DNA of 64,000 nucleotides from Chryseobacterium aurantiacum (GCF_003020585.1 NZ_PXUE01000001.1:186001-250000), one strand, 5' to 3'. Shown: positions 9,498 to 18,799, counted from the stretch's first letter. Notes: generated by a model not told the origin, from the letters alone. A program made the numbers and translations.

Positions 9498-10064
9498 GCT
9501 TTATAATGCTCTAATTTATTGTGTTATTTTCTAACTCTTTAATAATCTTTTTCTCGCAAGGTAATAATTTACAAGATTACAATATAACCCACTGTTAATT
9601 AGGGTTTTATTGTGCTTTTGGAACTGTTATCCAATAAGGTTTTTTGGGGATAAAAATTCAACTCGTAATCATGTTTTTCTTGAAAATATATGAATATCGA
9701 AAAATAAAGTTAATATTTATTCTTATTATTTTATTTTTCATAATTTAATAAACATTATTTTATTGAAAATATAATTGCAAGACTTTCGTATCATGCTCCT
9801 GCACAGTGTTTAGCCTAAATATAATAATCACTCTTATGGGATAATGTTTGTGTTTTCCTGTATCCATGGACTTTTCTAGTGGTTATTTCATCTTTGATGG
9901 CATGTTTATTGTAACCTAACCTGCATCAACCCATAAAACTTTTTGTTTTTCATTTGGTACACTGCCCGGCAGATGTACAAAACGGTTTTGTGTTTTATTT
10001 TTAAATCGTAAATGAGTTAGAGGAAAGTTGGGTAGAGAAGTTTATAAATAAACACATCCACATA
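9498..10064 (+). other. Long AT-rich non-coding region before cassette 1
   Basis: No convincing reading frame is seen. A weak -7-like TATAATTG stands at 9770-9777; if used, it would leave a leader of about 280 nt. ACAAAAC-G-GTTTTGT at 9977-9991 is a perfect 7-bp inverted repeat 74 bp before the first cassette start codon and could be an operator or a leader hairpin. Confidence 0.4.
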
Positions 10065-10685
10065 ATGACAAAAATTACTTCGATGATCCTTTTAATGGGG
10101 TCAGTAGGACTTATGAACGCTCAGGTTGGTATTAATACTACGAAACCAGAAAAGGAACTGACCGTTAATGGTACTATGAAGACATCCGGAATGGTATTCA
10201 AAAAACCTATGGAAAAGCTTGGTGCTGATGAGAATTATACATTTATCATTAAGTCTCCAGCACCGGAAAATAAAATTACAGCTTATAATGACACTTTTGT
10301 GCCTAACTCTCCGGCACCCATTAACATTATTCAGTTTAAAATTACCTGTGATCCTTCAGATAAGGACTGGGTAAACCAATTTGATACTAAAATCAATTCC
10401 CAAAAATTTCTTGTTGTAATTTCTTCTTTTGGATTTACCCAGCCTATAAGAACTACTACTGCAGATTGGTTAACGCCGGTACCGCAGATTTTTGCCTATT
10501 CTTCAGGAGGAACATGGAAGTTGAAAGCCGATTATGAAGGGTTTTCTCCCGCTGCATCTTTCCCTACAGGAGAATGGACACTTAATTTATTGGTATATGA
10601 CAGATCATACGCCAAGGAAGTTAACTCTACACAAGATCTTAAAGCTTCTACAACAGGTGCCGCGGCAGCACCTTTAATTCAATAA
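10065..10685 (+). CDS. Secreted 'VGIN' family protein, first of three paralogs
   Basis: 206 residues. A signal peptide ends near MNAQ, followed at once by the motif VGINTTKPEKELTVNG, which is common at the start of secreted Bacteroidota proteins. The rest has no domain I can name. It aligns by eye with the two next proteins: a conserved segment with F/YDTKI(N/D) and FLVV in the middle, and GTW/GEWTL near the end. There is no T9SS tail, so the localisation signal beyond Sec is unknown. It is followed by the second copy after 11 bp. Confidence 0.75.
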   Translation: MTKITSMILLMGSVGLMNAQVGINTTKPEKELTVNGTMKTSGMVFKKPMEKLGADENYTFIIKSPAPENKITAYNDTFVPNSPAPINIIQFKITCDPSDKDWVNQFDTKINSQKFLVVISSFGFTQPIRTTTADWLTPVPQIFAYSSGGTWKLKADYEGFSPAASFPTGEWTLNLLVYDRSYAKEVNSTQDLKASTTGAAAAPLIQ

Positions 10686-10696
10686 AAAATACAATA

Positions 10697-11338
10697 ATGA
10701 AAAAAATTACAGCATTATTTCTTGTGGCAATTGCTTCTTTAGGCATGAAAGCACAAGTCGGAATAAATACTCCCAATCCAAAAGGTACCCTGGATGTAGA
10801 AGGCGAAACACTAGTTGAATCTTACTTGATTGATACAGAAAATACAACTGCAAAGGGAAACTATTTGTTACTTACACGTTCCAAGGATACTTCGCCTGTA
10901 GGAAAGGTTAAGCTTCTTGATATTACACTTCGTAACGTAGCACCGGTAAACATGTATAGGGTTATCTTAAAAAATGTGAGGCTGGATGAAGTAATTAACC
11001 TAAACACAGGGTTAGATGCTGATAAATATGTTTTGGCAATTACAGGAGCCGTTTTTAGTGGAGCTATATCAGCTGCAAATACTTCTACAAGCCCCAAATC
11101 TTATGGTGCTTATTCTACTGAAGTAACTAAAGTAGCGAAAGGTGGAAAAAACTATCATGCAGTTAATTTAAGTTTTAAAGGAGCTGGTACTACATCTGAT
11201 CAGAATGGTACATGGACTCTTACCCTGAATGTATTTGAAAAATCACTGGTAAAAGATTGGGGAACATTTACAGGTTCCGTTTCTGCGGCGGCCTCTTTTT
11301 CGGGAGTATCAACCAACACGCCTTTAGGGCTTCAATAG
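10697..11338 (+). CDS. Secreted 'VGIN' family protein, second paralog
   Basis: 213 residues with signal peptide (cleavage near MKAQ), then VGINTPNPKGTLDVEG. The middle segment NLNTGLDADKYVLAITG and the late segment NGTWTLTLNVFEKS match the first and third copies in position, though the sequences have diverged strongly, which suggests an old tandem duplication. The function is unknown; a surface or extracellular structural role is only inferred from the family motif and neighbours. Confidence 0.75.
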   Translation: MKKITALFLVAIASLGMKAQVGINTPNPKGTLDVEGETLVESYLIDTENTTAKGNYLLLTRSKDTSPVGKVKLLDITLRNVAPVNMYRVILKNVRLDEVINLNTGLDADKYVLAITGAVFSGAISAANTSTSPKSYGAYSTEVTKVAKGGKNYHAVNLSFKGAGTTSDQNGTWTLTLNVFEKSLVKDWGTFTGSVSAAASFSGVSTNTPLGLQ

Positions 11339-11345
11339 AAAAAAC

Positions 11346-12014
11346 ATGAGAATAAGAATTTATATTACAATAATGATGGTTCTGGGGATATTTATGAATG
11401 CTCAGATCGGTAAAGTAGGGATCAAAACAGATAAGCCTACAGAAACTCTTGATGTAAATGGTAAAACACATACCAACTCTCTATATCTTAGAAATCCAGG
11501 AGAACCAACTATGACTGGAGGAAGCTTTCTGGCAACATCAGAAAATGCAATGCAGCTGTATGATCCAAATCAGGAAAGTAGTGGATTGTTCAATTATATT
11601 AAACTTTCACTAACGGGAGTATCTGGAGAAGGAATTACAGATTATGATACGAAAATAGATGCGAGTAGCTTTTTGGTGGTCCTGCATAATTATTCCTTTA
11701 GACTTAATAATGGCAATACAAATGTAATGCTCGATTATGCTGATAACGGAATTAATGACAATAAACAGGGGTCACCGGATGTTGTAGCATTCAAAAGCAA
11801 TGGGACCTGGCACATAAGAGCAAAGTTTACTGACAGTAGAATTATTGCGAATGTTACTGGGGGGCCATCAAGATCCTATAATAATTTTACAGTAGATCTT
11901 TATTTAATGGCTTACAAAAGACTCATTACAAAACAAAATATCGGTGATGTTAATGCGGATCTGGGAGGGACTAATGGTTCTACACAGACAATTAATAAAC
12001 CTTCAGGCTTTTAA
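11346..12014 (+). CDS. Secreted 'VGIN' family protein, third paralog
   Basis: 222 residues. The signal peptide ends near MNAQ, and the family motif is slightly changed to IGKVGIKTDKPTETLDVNG. Shared landmarks are DYDTKIDASSFLVVLHNY and GTWHIRAKF. It starts 7 bp after the second copy, so all three are one transcription unit, ended by the hairpin at 12043-12073. No known domain was recognised. Confidence 0.75.
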   Translation: MRIRIYITIMMVLGIFMNAQIGKVGIKTDKPTETLDVNGKTHTNSLYLRNPGEPTMTGGSFLATSENAMQLYDPNQESSGLFNYIKLSLTGVSGEGITDYDTKIDASSFLVVLHNYSFRLNNGNTNVMLDYADNGINDNKQGSPDVVAFKSNGTWHIRAKFTDSRIIANVTGGPSRSYNNFTVDLYLMAYKRLITKQNIGDVNADLGGTNGSTQTINKPSGF

Positions 12015-12042
12015 TATAATTAGCTTATATATTTACTTTCAA

Positions 12043-12073
12043 GAAAAACCAGGCAAATAGTCTGGTTTTTTGT
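12043..12073 (+). terminator. Terminator after the three VGIN genes
   Basis: AAAAACCAG and CTGGTTTTT pair around a short loop and are followed by a T-rich run. Confidence 0.75.
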
Positions 12074-12178
12074 TTTTGATAAATTTGCAGTTGTGGTTTT
12101 ATCAGTTTTTGAGTATAGGTGAATATTACTTGTTGTTTTCTCAAATGATTTTATAATTTTATATGGAATTATATTAAA

Positions 12179-13738
12179 ATGGGAAAAAATATACCTTTTA
12201 TATTATTGTTATTGCTTTCAGCGGTGTTTTGTTTTGGCCAGAATAAGAAAGAGTACGAGCAATACCTAAATACTGCCAATGAATTGAAGTTTAAAGACTG
12301 GAAAAAAGCAGAAGCCAATATACAGCAGGCAAGAAAAAAGGTTTCCGATAAGGATTTGGGAGACTTCTATATGGAAACTGCAAAAATTTACAGCGATGTA
12401 AACTATTTTGATTTTGCATTGGATTACTCAAACAAAGCGTATCACCTATTTTTAGATAAAGATGAAGAGAAGATGGCGAAAATAGATGGTGTTTTTGCCT
12501 ATACCTATTCTCAGCTTAACGATACCAAACGGGCTATTGTATATTATAAAAAGCTCCTAAGCTTTTATCAGAAACAAAAACGGGAAACAGAAACCATAAA
12601 ATCTTTCAACAATTTGGGGAATGCTTATCTGGTAGTATCCAAACTGGATTCTTCAAGGTATTATTTTGAGAAAGGGCTGGCTGCTTTCGAGACCTATGAC
12701 AATCCGGTTTTAAAGGCATTTGTTTTCTCAAACTTTGGTAAGCTTAATTTTCTGGAGGGAAATCATACAAAGGCGGAGGATTATCTTCTGGAGGCAGGAA
12801 ATATCCTTAAAGAAAGCAATATTGAGGATGACAAATCAAACTATCAGGTCAATTATAACCTTGCCAATTTTTATATCGAAACAGGAAATCCTAAAAAAGC
12901 ATTACTGTATGCAAAAAACGTGGGGAAATATATTGTTTCCAATACGGTTAATTTTGACAACACAAATTATTTAAGGACCTTATATAAAGCCTATCAATTA
13001 AACAAAGCCTATCAACTTTCTACTGAAACCTTTAAAAAATATGATTCTATCCGGGAGCTGCTGAATGTAGAAGAAAAAGCAGTGAATGTTGAAAGAGTGA
13101 AAATACAGCATGACTATGAACTGCAAAAAAGACTGGATAAAATAGAACAGGATCGAAAGAATATGTTATATATAGTGATGGTCATTATTCTTTTACTGGT
13201 TGTGATCATCAGTATCCTATTGTTGATTAATTTTAGAAATAAGGCAGAGAAACTTCGATTGGAAAAGAAGCTGATCGAAAACAGAGAAAAGCAATTGGAA
13301 GTAGATAATCAGATGAAAGAAAAAATGTTGGTTTATAAATCTATGGAACAATCCAAGATAGAAGAAATCTTTAAGTCCCTTCTCGAGCAGGTGAATGTAT
13401 TGAAATCTAAACTCAAAGATAGCGAGATTAATGAAGTCTCAAGAATCATTAACGAAATTAAGTTTAATACTAAACAGGATTCATGGGGAGACTTTGAATA
13501 TCATTTCCTGAATATTCACGAATCGTTTTATGAAAACCTTGACCGCAGGCATCCGGGCCTTACCATTTATGATAAACGGCTTGCAGCAATGCTGAAGCTT
13601 AAGCTATCTACAAAGGAAATTTCTAATCTTCTGAATGTTACGCCTAAAACGATCGAAAACTCAAGAACCCGTTTGAGAAAAAAAATGAATTTAACCAATA
13701 CAAAGGAAGACCTTGCTCAATATCTGAATGAATTGTAA
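12179..13738 (+). CDS. TPR-transmembrane-LuxR-type HTH regulator
   Basis: 519 residues: a signal sequence (to about FCFGQ), TPR-like helical repeats over residues 25-290, one strong transmembrane helix at about 329-351, a charged coiled coil at about 355-390, and a C-terminal GerE/LuxR-type helix-turn-helix (about 461-507, with LSTKEISNLLNVTPKTIE). This one-protein design, with a periplasmic TPR sensor and a cytoplasmic DNA-binding end, is frequent in flavobacteria and has no histidine kinase or receiver domain. Lying between the VGIN genes and the T9SS gene, it probably controls cassette 1. The signal sensed is unknown. Confidence 0.85.
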   Translation: MGKNIPFILLLLLSAVFCFGQNKKEYEQYLNTANELKFKDWKKAEANIQQARKKVSDKDLGDFYMETAKIYSDVNYFDFALDYSNKAYHLFLDKDEEKMAKIDGVFAYTYSQLNDTKRAIVYYKKLLSFYQKQKRETETIKSFNNLGNAYLVVSKLDSSRYYFEKGLAAFETYDNPVLKAFVFSNFGKLNFLEGNHTKAEDYLLEAGNILKESNIEDDKSNYQVNYNLANFYIETGNPKKALLYAKNVGKYIVSNTVNFDNTNYLRTLYKAYQLNKAYQLSTETFKKYDSIRELLNVEEKAVNVERVKIQHDYELQKRLDKIEQDRKNMLYIVMVIILLLVVIISILLLINFRNKAEKLRLEKKLIENREKQLEVDNQMKEKMLVYKSMEQSKIEEIFKSLLEQVNVLKSKLKDSEINEVSRIINEIKFNTKQDSWGDFEYHFLNIHESFYENLDRRHPGLTIYDKRLAAMLKLKLSTKEISNLLNVTPKTIENSRTRLRKKMNLTNTKEDLAQYLNEL

Positions 13739-13767
13739 TGATCTGTTTTGCAGTGTTTTGGTTTTTG

Positions 13768-13822
13768 GTGTGTGGAAATAGTGTGGTCTTTTTCTCTTGT
13801 TAAGTGGTAATTGTGTGTGGAA
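13768..13822 (+). repeat. Direct repeat GTGTGTGGAA, two copies
   Basis: The 10-mer occurs at 13768-13777 and 13813-13822, 45 bp apart, in the 143-bp gap between the LuxR-type regulator and the T9SS gene it precedes. The position would fit a regulator site; it is only a pattern observation. Confidence 0.4.
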
Positions 13823-13881
13823 TTTTGAATGCTGTTCCAAGACATTGCATTCCTTTGCTTCCCTATTAAAACAATACCACA

Positions 13882-15510
13882 ATGAAAAAATTACTTACTC
13901 TTTTTATGAGCCTTTCAATTTACTTTATGGGAATGGCTCAATGGAATCCTGCCGTAGATCAAAACTTTCTAGTGACAAATCCTGGAGGATCTTCCTTTGC
14001 CGAAACCACAAGTGACGGAAAAACATATATTGGATTCTGGAAGAAAGTTCCGGCTCCTGTAAACTTTGAGCTATGGGTCCAGATTTTAGATAAGGACGGA
14101 AATAAACAATTAGGGATCAATGGAGTGAAAATAAGCGATCAGATTCCAATGGGTACCTATACTGTGGTAGAAAGAACAGCTGTGGATGCATCTGATAATT
14201 TTTATATAGGAGTTACAGGAACCGGCGCAGGAACACCGGGCTATGTTTTTAAAATTACACCACAGGGAGCATCAGTTTGGCCCAATGGTATCAGTTTAGG
14301 AGAAGCTTATCTGCCCACTATTCTGCCATTGTCTAACGGAGATATTGTGGTGGGATATTTTCCTTCAAGTCAAAAATATACTAAAGTTCAAAAATATAAT
14401 CCCTCAGGGCAGCCATTATGGGCAAACCCAGTACAGATTTTATCAAATGATACCACAAAAAATACAATTCCCGGTGATCTCTTCGAGTTAATGAATGACG
14501 AATGTGAAATTATTTTTCATAAGCAACTATCCTTTGGTACAACAAGCTATTTGTTTGCACAGAAAATTAGCCTGAAAGACGGATCTCTGCTTTGGGATGG
14601 AGCCAAGCAGATTACAACCAAATCTACAGCCTATAATGCAAAATACTCCGGAGCTGTAGATGGGAACGTGGTATATTACGGATTTAGTACCGGTGAGAAT
14701 ATGAGATTTGACGGATATCTTCAAAGAGTAAATGCAGACAGCAGTCTACCGTGGGGAAATACCGGGATGGATTTTGATACCAATCAGACCTATTTTGAAA
14801 AAGATATGAAGATTGCCTTTAAGTCCGGGTCTCCTTATGTCTGGTCAATTGCTAACTACAGTACTTCTTCCCAGGGAGAGAATGGAGAATTTGTACAAAA
14901 ATTTGATAAAAATACCGGAGCAAGGTTATTCACAAATAATGCAAAACAGGTATTTCCGGTGGATAATTTATCTATGTATCATTATGGAGGACTTCAGCTG
15001 GTCAATGATAGCCCATATTTTGTAGTGCAGAAAAAAGAAGGAACTGCTCTTAATATCTCTTTGAATGCTGTACTATTGAATGGTAATGGTGATTTTGCAT
15101 GGCCTCAAAACTATCTTCCGGTGGCTACTTTCCCCGCTTCTAAAGCCTATATCTCTGTATTAAAGCCTGTAAATGGACAAGGAGTAGTGGTATTTCAGGA
15201 AAATAAAGGAACTGAAAATACCGGTATGGGAATATATGCACAGAACCTAATCTTACCCAATGGTACAATGGGAACTCATGAGTTGCCTGGTAAAAGTTCC
15301 CATATTAAGCTGTATCCAAACCCCGCAGTTGACCTTATTCATATAGATGGTGTGAAAGATCAGGACTTTAAAATCTACAATACAACGGGACAGTTGATAA
15401 AAACGGGGACTCTAAAACAGGGAATAGCAGAAGTTAGGGATCTTGTAAAAGGGATTTATATTTTAAAAATAAAGGAAAATGAGCAAGGGATGAAGTTCAT
15501 AAAAAAATAA
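13882..15510 (+). CDS. T9SS type A sorting-domain protein, beta-propeller-like
   Basis: 542 residues with signal peptide (cleavage after MGMAQ). The body consists of many short beta strands with recurring W-N and LSNGDIVVGYF-like segments, reminiscent of a repeat propeller, but no named domain is certain. The C-terminal about 75 residues are a typical type A sorting domain (IKLYPNPAVDLIHIDG, then YNTTGQLIKTG, ending KGIYILKIKENEQGMKFIKK), so the protein is exported by the type IX system and attached to or released from the surface. Last gene of cassette 1. Confidence 0.85.
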   Translation: MKKLLTLFMSLSIYFMGMAQWNPAVDQNFLVTNPGGSSFAETTSDGKTYIGFWKKVPAPVNFELWVQILDKDGNKQLGINGVKISDQIPMGTYTVVERTAVDASDNFYIGVTGTGAGTPGYVFKITPQGASVWPNGISLGEAYLPTILPLSNGDIVVGYFPSSQKYTKVQKYNPSGQPLWANPVQILSNDTTKNTIPGDLFELMNDECEIIFHKQLSFGTTSYLFAQKISLKDGSLLWDGAKQITTKSTAYNAKYSGAVDGNVVYYGFSTGENMRFDGYLQRVNADSSLPWGNTGMDFDTNQTYFEKDMKIAFKSGSPYVWSIANYSTSSQGENGEFVQKFDKNTGARLFTNNAKQVFPVDNLSMYHYGGLQLVNDSPYFVVQKKEGTALNISLNAVLLNGNGDFAWPQNYLPVATFPASKAYISVLKPVNGQGVVVFQENKGTENTGMGIYAQNLILPNGTMGTHELPGKSSHIKLYPNPAVDLIHIDGVKDQDFKIYNTTGQLIKTGTLKQGIAEVRDLVKGIYILKIKENEQGMKFIKK

Positions 15511-15547
15511 TCCATCAGAATAGTAATAATAAATAGGATTACAATGG

Positions 15548-15580
15548 GAGAAGGAGAGCATGTATTTGCTCTTCTTTTTC
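15548..15580 (+). terminator. Terminator after cassette 1
   Basis: AGAAGGAGAGCA pairs with TGCTCTTCT (one bulge) and is followed by a T-rich tract. The rest of the 355-bp gap to rplK holds the rplK promoter and leader. Confidence 0.6.
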
Positions 15581-15737
15581 TTCGTATAAATGTTGCTGAG
15601 AATGCTTACGCTCTATAAGCCTTACTGTCAATTTATTTTTTCAATAGTACAAGCATAAACTTTAAATAAATTTTTGAACGGAAAAAAAATTCACAAAGAA
15701 AAAAAATACAAAACTTTTTAAAAATCAGCATTATCCG

Positions 15738-15808
15738 TTTGTGGTTTCAAAAATATTTTATACTTTTGCAGTCCAAAAAGTAGGTTTATTGTTATGTGAG
15801 TGCATAAC
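15738..15808 (+). promoter_or_regulatory. rplK operon promoter and leader hairpin
   Basis: TTTG at 15738-15741 and TACTTTTG at 15761-15768 fit the -33/-7 consensus with a 19-bp spacer. The leader of about 95 nt contains a small hairpin, GTTATG/CATAAC (15791-15808). In enteric bacteria L1 represses this operon through a leader structure; whether this hairpin does so is not shown. The ribosomal operon thus has its own promoter after cassette 1. Confidence 0.65.
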
Positions 15809-15865
15809 CTGCTGAATAATAAATGCTTCCAAACTCATTAATTATTCAAATTTAAAAAACAAACA

Positions 15866-16312
15866 ATGGCTAAGAAAGTCTTTAAAATGGTAAAGCTTCA
15901 GGTGAAAGGTGGCGCAGCTAACCCTTCTCCACCAGTAGGTCCAGCATTGGGTTCTGCAGGTGTGAACATCATGGAGTTTTGTAAGCAATTTAACGGAAGA
16001 ACTCAAGATAAGCCAGGACAAGTTTTACCTGTAGTAATTACAGTATACGAAGACAAATCTTTTGAATTCGTAATTAAAACTCCTCCTGCAGCAATCCAGT
16101 TAATGGATGCGGCTAAGATCAAGGGTGGTTCTGGTGAACCAAACAGAAACAAAGTAGGTTCTGTATCTTGGGATCAAGTGAAGAAAATCGCTGAGGACAA
16201 AATGACTGACCTTAACTGCTTTACAATCGATTCTGCAGTTTCTATGGTTGCAGGTACTGCTAGATCTATGGGATTAAGAGTAACAGGAACTAAACCAACT
16301 TTTAACGCTTAA
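15866..16312 (+). CDS. rplK: 50S ribosomal protein L11
   Basis: 148 residues. The N-terminal domain has the proline-rich segment [21 protein letters not shown]; the C-terminal RNA-binding domain ends [12 protein letters not shown]. It binds the GTPase-associated region of 23S rRNA. First gene of rplKAJL, 11 bp before rplA. Confidence 0.98.
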   Translation: MAKKVFKMVKLQVKGGAANPSPPVGPALGSAGVNIMEFCKQFNGRTQDKPGQVLPVVITVYEDKSFEFVIKTPPAAIQLMDAAKIKGGSGEPNRNKVGSVSWDQVKKIAEDKMTDLNCFTIDSAVSMVAGTARSMGLRVTGTKPTFNA

Positions 16313-16323
16313 AACCTAAAGAA

Positions 16324-17016
16324 ATGGCAAAATTAACTAAAAAGCAAAAGGAAGCTTTAAGCAAAGTAGAAAAAGGAAGAATCTATAACCTTGAAGAAGG
16401 TTCAGCTCTTGTAAAAGAAGTGAACACTACAAAGTTTGATGCTTCAGTAGATATCGCTGTAAGATTAGGTGTAGACCCAAGAAAAGCAAACCAAATGGTA
16501 AGAGGTGTTGTATCTCTTCCTCACGGTACTGGTAAAGATGTTAAAGTATTAGCTCTTGTAACTCCAGATAAAGAAGCAGAAGCTAAAGCTGCTGGTGCTG
16601 ATTATGTAGGTCTTGACGAATATTTACAAAAAATCAAAGAAGGTTGGACAGATGTTGACGTTATCGTTACTATGCCAGCTGTAATGGGTAAATTAGGTCC
16701 ATTAGGTAGAGTATTAGGTCCAAGAGGTTTAATGCCTAACCCTAAATCAGGAACTGTAACAATGGAAATTGGTAAAGCAGTAACTGAAGTAAAAGCAGGT
16801 AAAATTGATTTCAAAGTAGATAAGTATGGTATTATCCATGCTGGTATTGGTAAAGTATCTTTCGATGCTGCTAAGATCAAAGAAAATGCTCAGGAACTTA
16901 TCCAGACATTGATCAAAATGAAGCCAACTGCTGCTAAAGGAACTTATGTAAAGAGCATTTATTTGTCTTCTACAATGAGCCCTGGTATTGCAATTGATAC
17001 TAAATCTGTTAACTAA
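16324..17016 (+). CDS. rplA: 50S ribosomal protein L1
   Basis: 230 residues, standard length. It contains the L1 signature around [20 protein letters not shown]. It forms the mobile L1 stalk and in other bacteria is the translational repressor of rplKA. 17 bp before rplJ. Confidence 0.98.
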   Translation: MAKLTKKQKEALSKVEKGRIYNLEEGSALVKEVNTTKFDASVDIAVRLGVDPRKANQMVRGVVSLPHGTGKDVKVLALVTPDKEAEAKAAGADYVGLDEYLQKIKEGWTDVDVIVTMPAVMGKLGPLGRVLGPRGLMPNPKSGTVTMEIGKAVTEVKAGKIDFKVDKYGIIHAGIGKVSFDAAKIKENAQELIQTLIKMKPTAAKGTYVKSIYLSSTMSPGIAIDTKSVN

Positions 17017-17033
17017 TATAAATCCTTAAGACA

Positions 17034-17618
17034 ATGACAAAAGACCAAAAAGTTGTAGCAATACAAGAGATCAAAGACTTGCTTCAGGATGCAAAAGTAG
17101 TATACGTAGCAGATCTAGACGGATTGAACGCTGCTAAGTCTTCAGAATTCAGAAGACAGGCTTTCAAACAAAATATCAAAGTAAAAGTTGTAAAAAATAC
17201 ACTTTTACAAAAAGCAATGGAACAAATTGAAGGAGTAGATTACTCTGAAATGTTCCAAACTTTTAAAGGAAACTCTGCATTAATGATTTCTGAGACTGCA
17301 AACGGTCCAGCAAAATTAATCCAAGGGTTCAGAAAGAAAGAAGAAAAGCCAGCTTTAAAGTCTGCTTTTGTTCAAGAAACTTTCTACGTTGGAGACGAAA
17401 ACTTATCTGCACTTGCTAACATCAAGTCTAGAGAAGAAATGATCGGAGAAATCATTGGATTACTTCAATCTCCAATTCAAAGAGTTGTTTCTGCTCTTCA
17501 AAACAAATCTGAAACTGTAGAAGCTAAAGCTGAAGAAGCTGCTCCTGCTGTAGAAGAAACTCCTGCTGAAGCTCCAGAAGCTGCTGCAGAAAGCACTGAA
17601 GAAACAAGTGCTGAATAA
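17034..17618 (+). CDS. rplJ: 50S ribosomal protein L10 with acidic C-terminal tail
   Basis: 194 residues; the first about 160 match L10 (QEIKDLLQDAKVVYVADLDG, VVKNTLL, FKGNSALMIS). The C-terminal helix normally carries L7/L12 dimers. Here the protein continues with about 35 residues made almost only of Glu, Ala, Pro, Thr and Ser, an acidic low-complexity tail. Such tails occur on L10 of some bacteria. 46 bp separate it from rplL. Confidence 0.97.
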   Translation: MTKDQKVVAIQEIKDLLQDAKVVYVADLDGLNAAKSSEFRRQAFKQNIKVKVVKNTLLQKAMEQIEGVDYSEMFQTFKGNSALMISETANGPAKLIQGFRKKEEKPALKSAFVQETFYVGDENLSALANIKSREEMIGEIIGLLQSPIQRVVSALQNKSETVEAKAEEAAPAVEETPAEAPEAAAESTEETSAE

Positions 17619-17664
17619 TTATACTCAAAAAATTAAATAAATAATCAACAAAAACATTACAACA

Positions 17665-18030
17665 ATGTCAGATTTAAAAAATTTAGCTGAAACGCTAGTA
17701 AACCTAACTGTAAAAGACGTAAACGAATTAGCTACTATCCTTAAGGATGAGTACGGAATTGAGCCAGCTGCTGCTGCTGTAGTTGTTGCTGCAGGTGGTG
17801 GAGAAGCTGCTGAAGAAAAGACTGAATTCGATGTAATTCTTAAGTCTGCAGGTGCTTCTAAATTAGCTATCGTTAAATTAGTAAAAGATTTAACTGGTGC
17901 TGGTCTTAAAGAAGCTAAAGATATCGTAGATGGTGCTCCAGCTGCAATTAAGCAAGGAGTTTCTAAAGACGAAGCTGAAGCTCTTAAGAAGCAATTAGAA
18001 GAAGCTGGTGCTGAAGTAGAATTGAAATAA
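17665..18030 (+). CDS. rplL: 50S ribosomal protein L7/L12
   Basis: 121 residues: N-terminal dimerisation helices, an Ala/Gly-rich hinge ([16 protein letters not shown]), and the factor-binding C-terminal domain ([20 protein letters not shown]). It recruits translation GTPases to the ribosome. Last gene of the ribosomal operon, followed by a strong terminator. Confidence 0.98.
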   Translation: MSDLKNLAETLVNLTVKDVNELATILKDEYGIEPAAAAVVVAAGGGEAAEEKTEFDVILKSAGASKLAIVKLVKDLTGAGLKEAKDIVDGAPAAIKQGVSKDEAEALKKQLEEAGAEVELK

Positions 18031-18055
18031 TTTTCAATTTTATTATAAATATAAG

Positions 18056-18086
18056 AAGCCCGGGCATTTGCCCGGGCTTTTTTTTG
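18056..18086 (+). terminator. Strong terminator after rplL
   Basis: A GC-rich stem with AGCCCGGGCA in the left arm, a TTTG-containing loop and eight Ts. It stops the ribosomal transcript before cassette 2, so rpoBC is not simply co-transcribed with rplJL. Confidence 0.9.
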
Positions 18087-18274
18087 TTGTTATCCCTTAA
18101 AAATCAGTCATTTAATTGATATATGTATTAAAATATCTTTGCTTTGTATTGTGTAATATTTAATTATTGTTATTTATTTCTTAAAAACTAAGAGTATATT
18201 TTATATTTATTACATGTATTTTATGTTTTGTATGTGTTTTTTTTATTAAAAAATTGTTTTTATTGAAAAATTAT

Positions 18275-18282
18275 TATATTTG
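18275..18282 (+). promoter_or_regulatory. -7 element TATATTTG for cassette 2
   Basis: An exact match to TAnnTTTG, with ATTG at 18252-18255 as a possible -33 element (19-bp spacer). Transcription would start about 20 nt before the TTG codon at 18305. Confidence 0.5.
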
Positions 18283-18304
18283 CAGTAAGAAAAACACAAT
18301 ATAA

Positions 18305-18799
18305 TTGGATAGAAATTATTTTCTTTCCTATAGTCAAATTGCATTCTTATTGCTTATATCGGCTATAGGGAAACTAAACACTCAGTTTGTATCTGTTACG
18401 ATCAGTAAGTCTGAATTGCTGCATTATACAGATATAAATAAAACTGGTTCATATCAGCTGACGGAAAATAAAGAAATCCAAAAGAATATGAATGTGAAAC
18501 CCTATCATCATACAGAAGATGATGATACATTTCAATATACTGAATTTCATCATCCTACTTTACAAAACAATTCTCCAATCATTAATGACAAAGATTTCTT
18601 TCTGTTTTCTGTTGAGAATATGAAGTTTATTTCCATACAGTATAAATGGAAAGAACAATACTCAGGTGATAGTGAAAATACAAAAGATGCATTTGAAAAA
18701 GTCAAGAAGTTTACTTTCAATTCTTTCAAATTGATTGATGGCTTTATGTGTATCATCAAGATTCCGGATAAATCAGTTACTCCTCTAATTATTTTCTAA
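18305..18799 (+). CDS. Unrecognised 164-residue protein of cassette 2
   Basis: The frame is closed by a stop at 18302, so the only early start is TTG at 18305; the next in-frame ATG would remove about 60 residues. The N-terminus (FLSYSQIAFLLLISAIGKLN) resembles a signal peptide or membrane anchor. The body is polar, His- and Asp-rich around residues 65-80, with no known motif. It could be a secreted protein transcribed with the following gene. Moderately sure it is real because of the promoter and the anchor-like start. Confidence 0.55.
   Translation: MDRNYFLSYSQIAFLLLISAIGKLNTQFVSVTISKSELLHYTDINKTGSYQLTENKEIQKNMNVKPYHHTEDDDTFQYTEFHHPTLQNNSPIINDKDFFLFSVENMKFISIQYKWKEQYSGDSENTKDAFEKVKKFTFNSFKLIDGFMCIIKIPDKSVTPLIIF

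Noticed and set aside
9447..15865. Prophage or genomic island inserted at tRNA-Trp
   Set aside because: No integrase, no phage genes, and no repeat of the tRNA-Trp 3' end at the far side; the tRNA is also separated from the cassette by secE and nusG.
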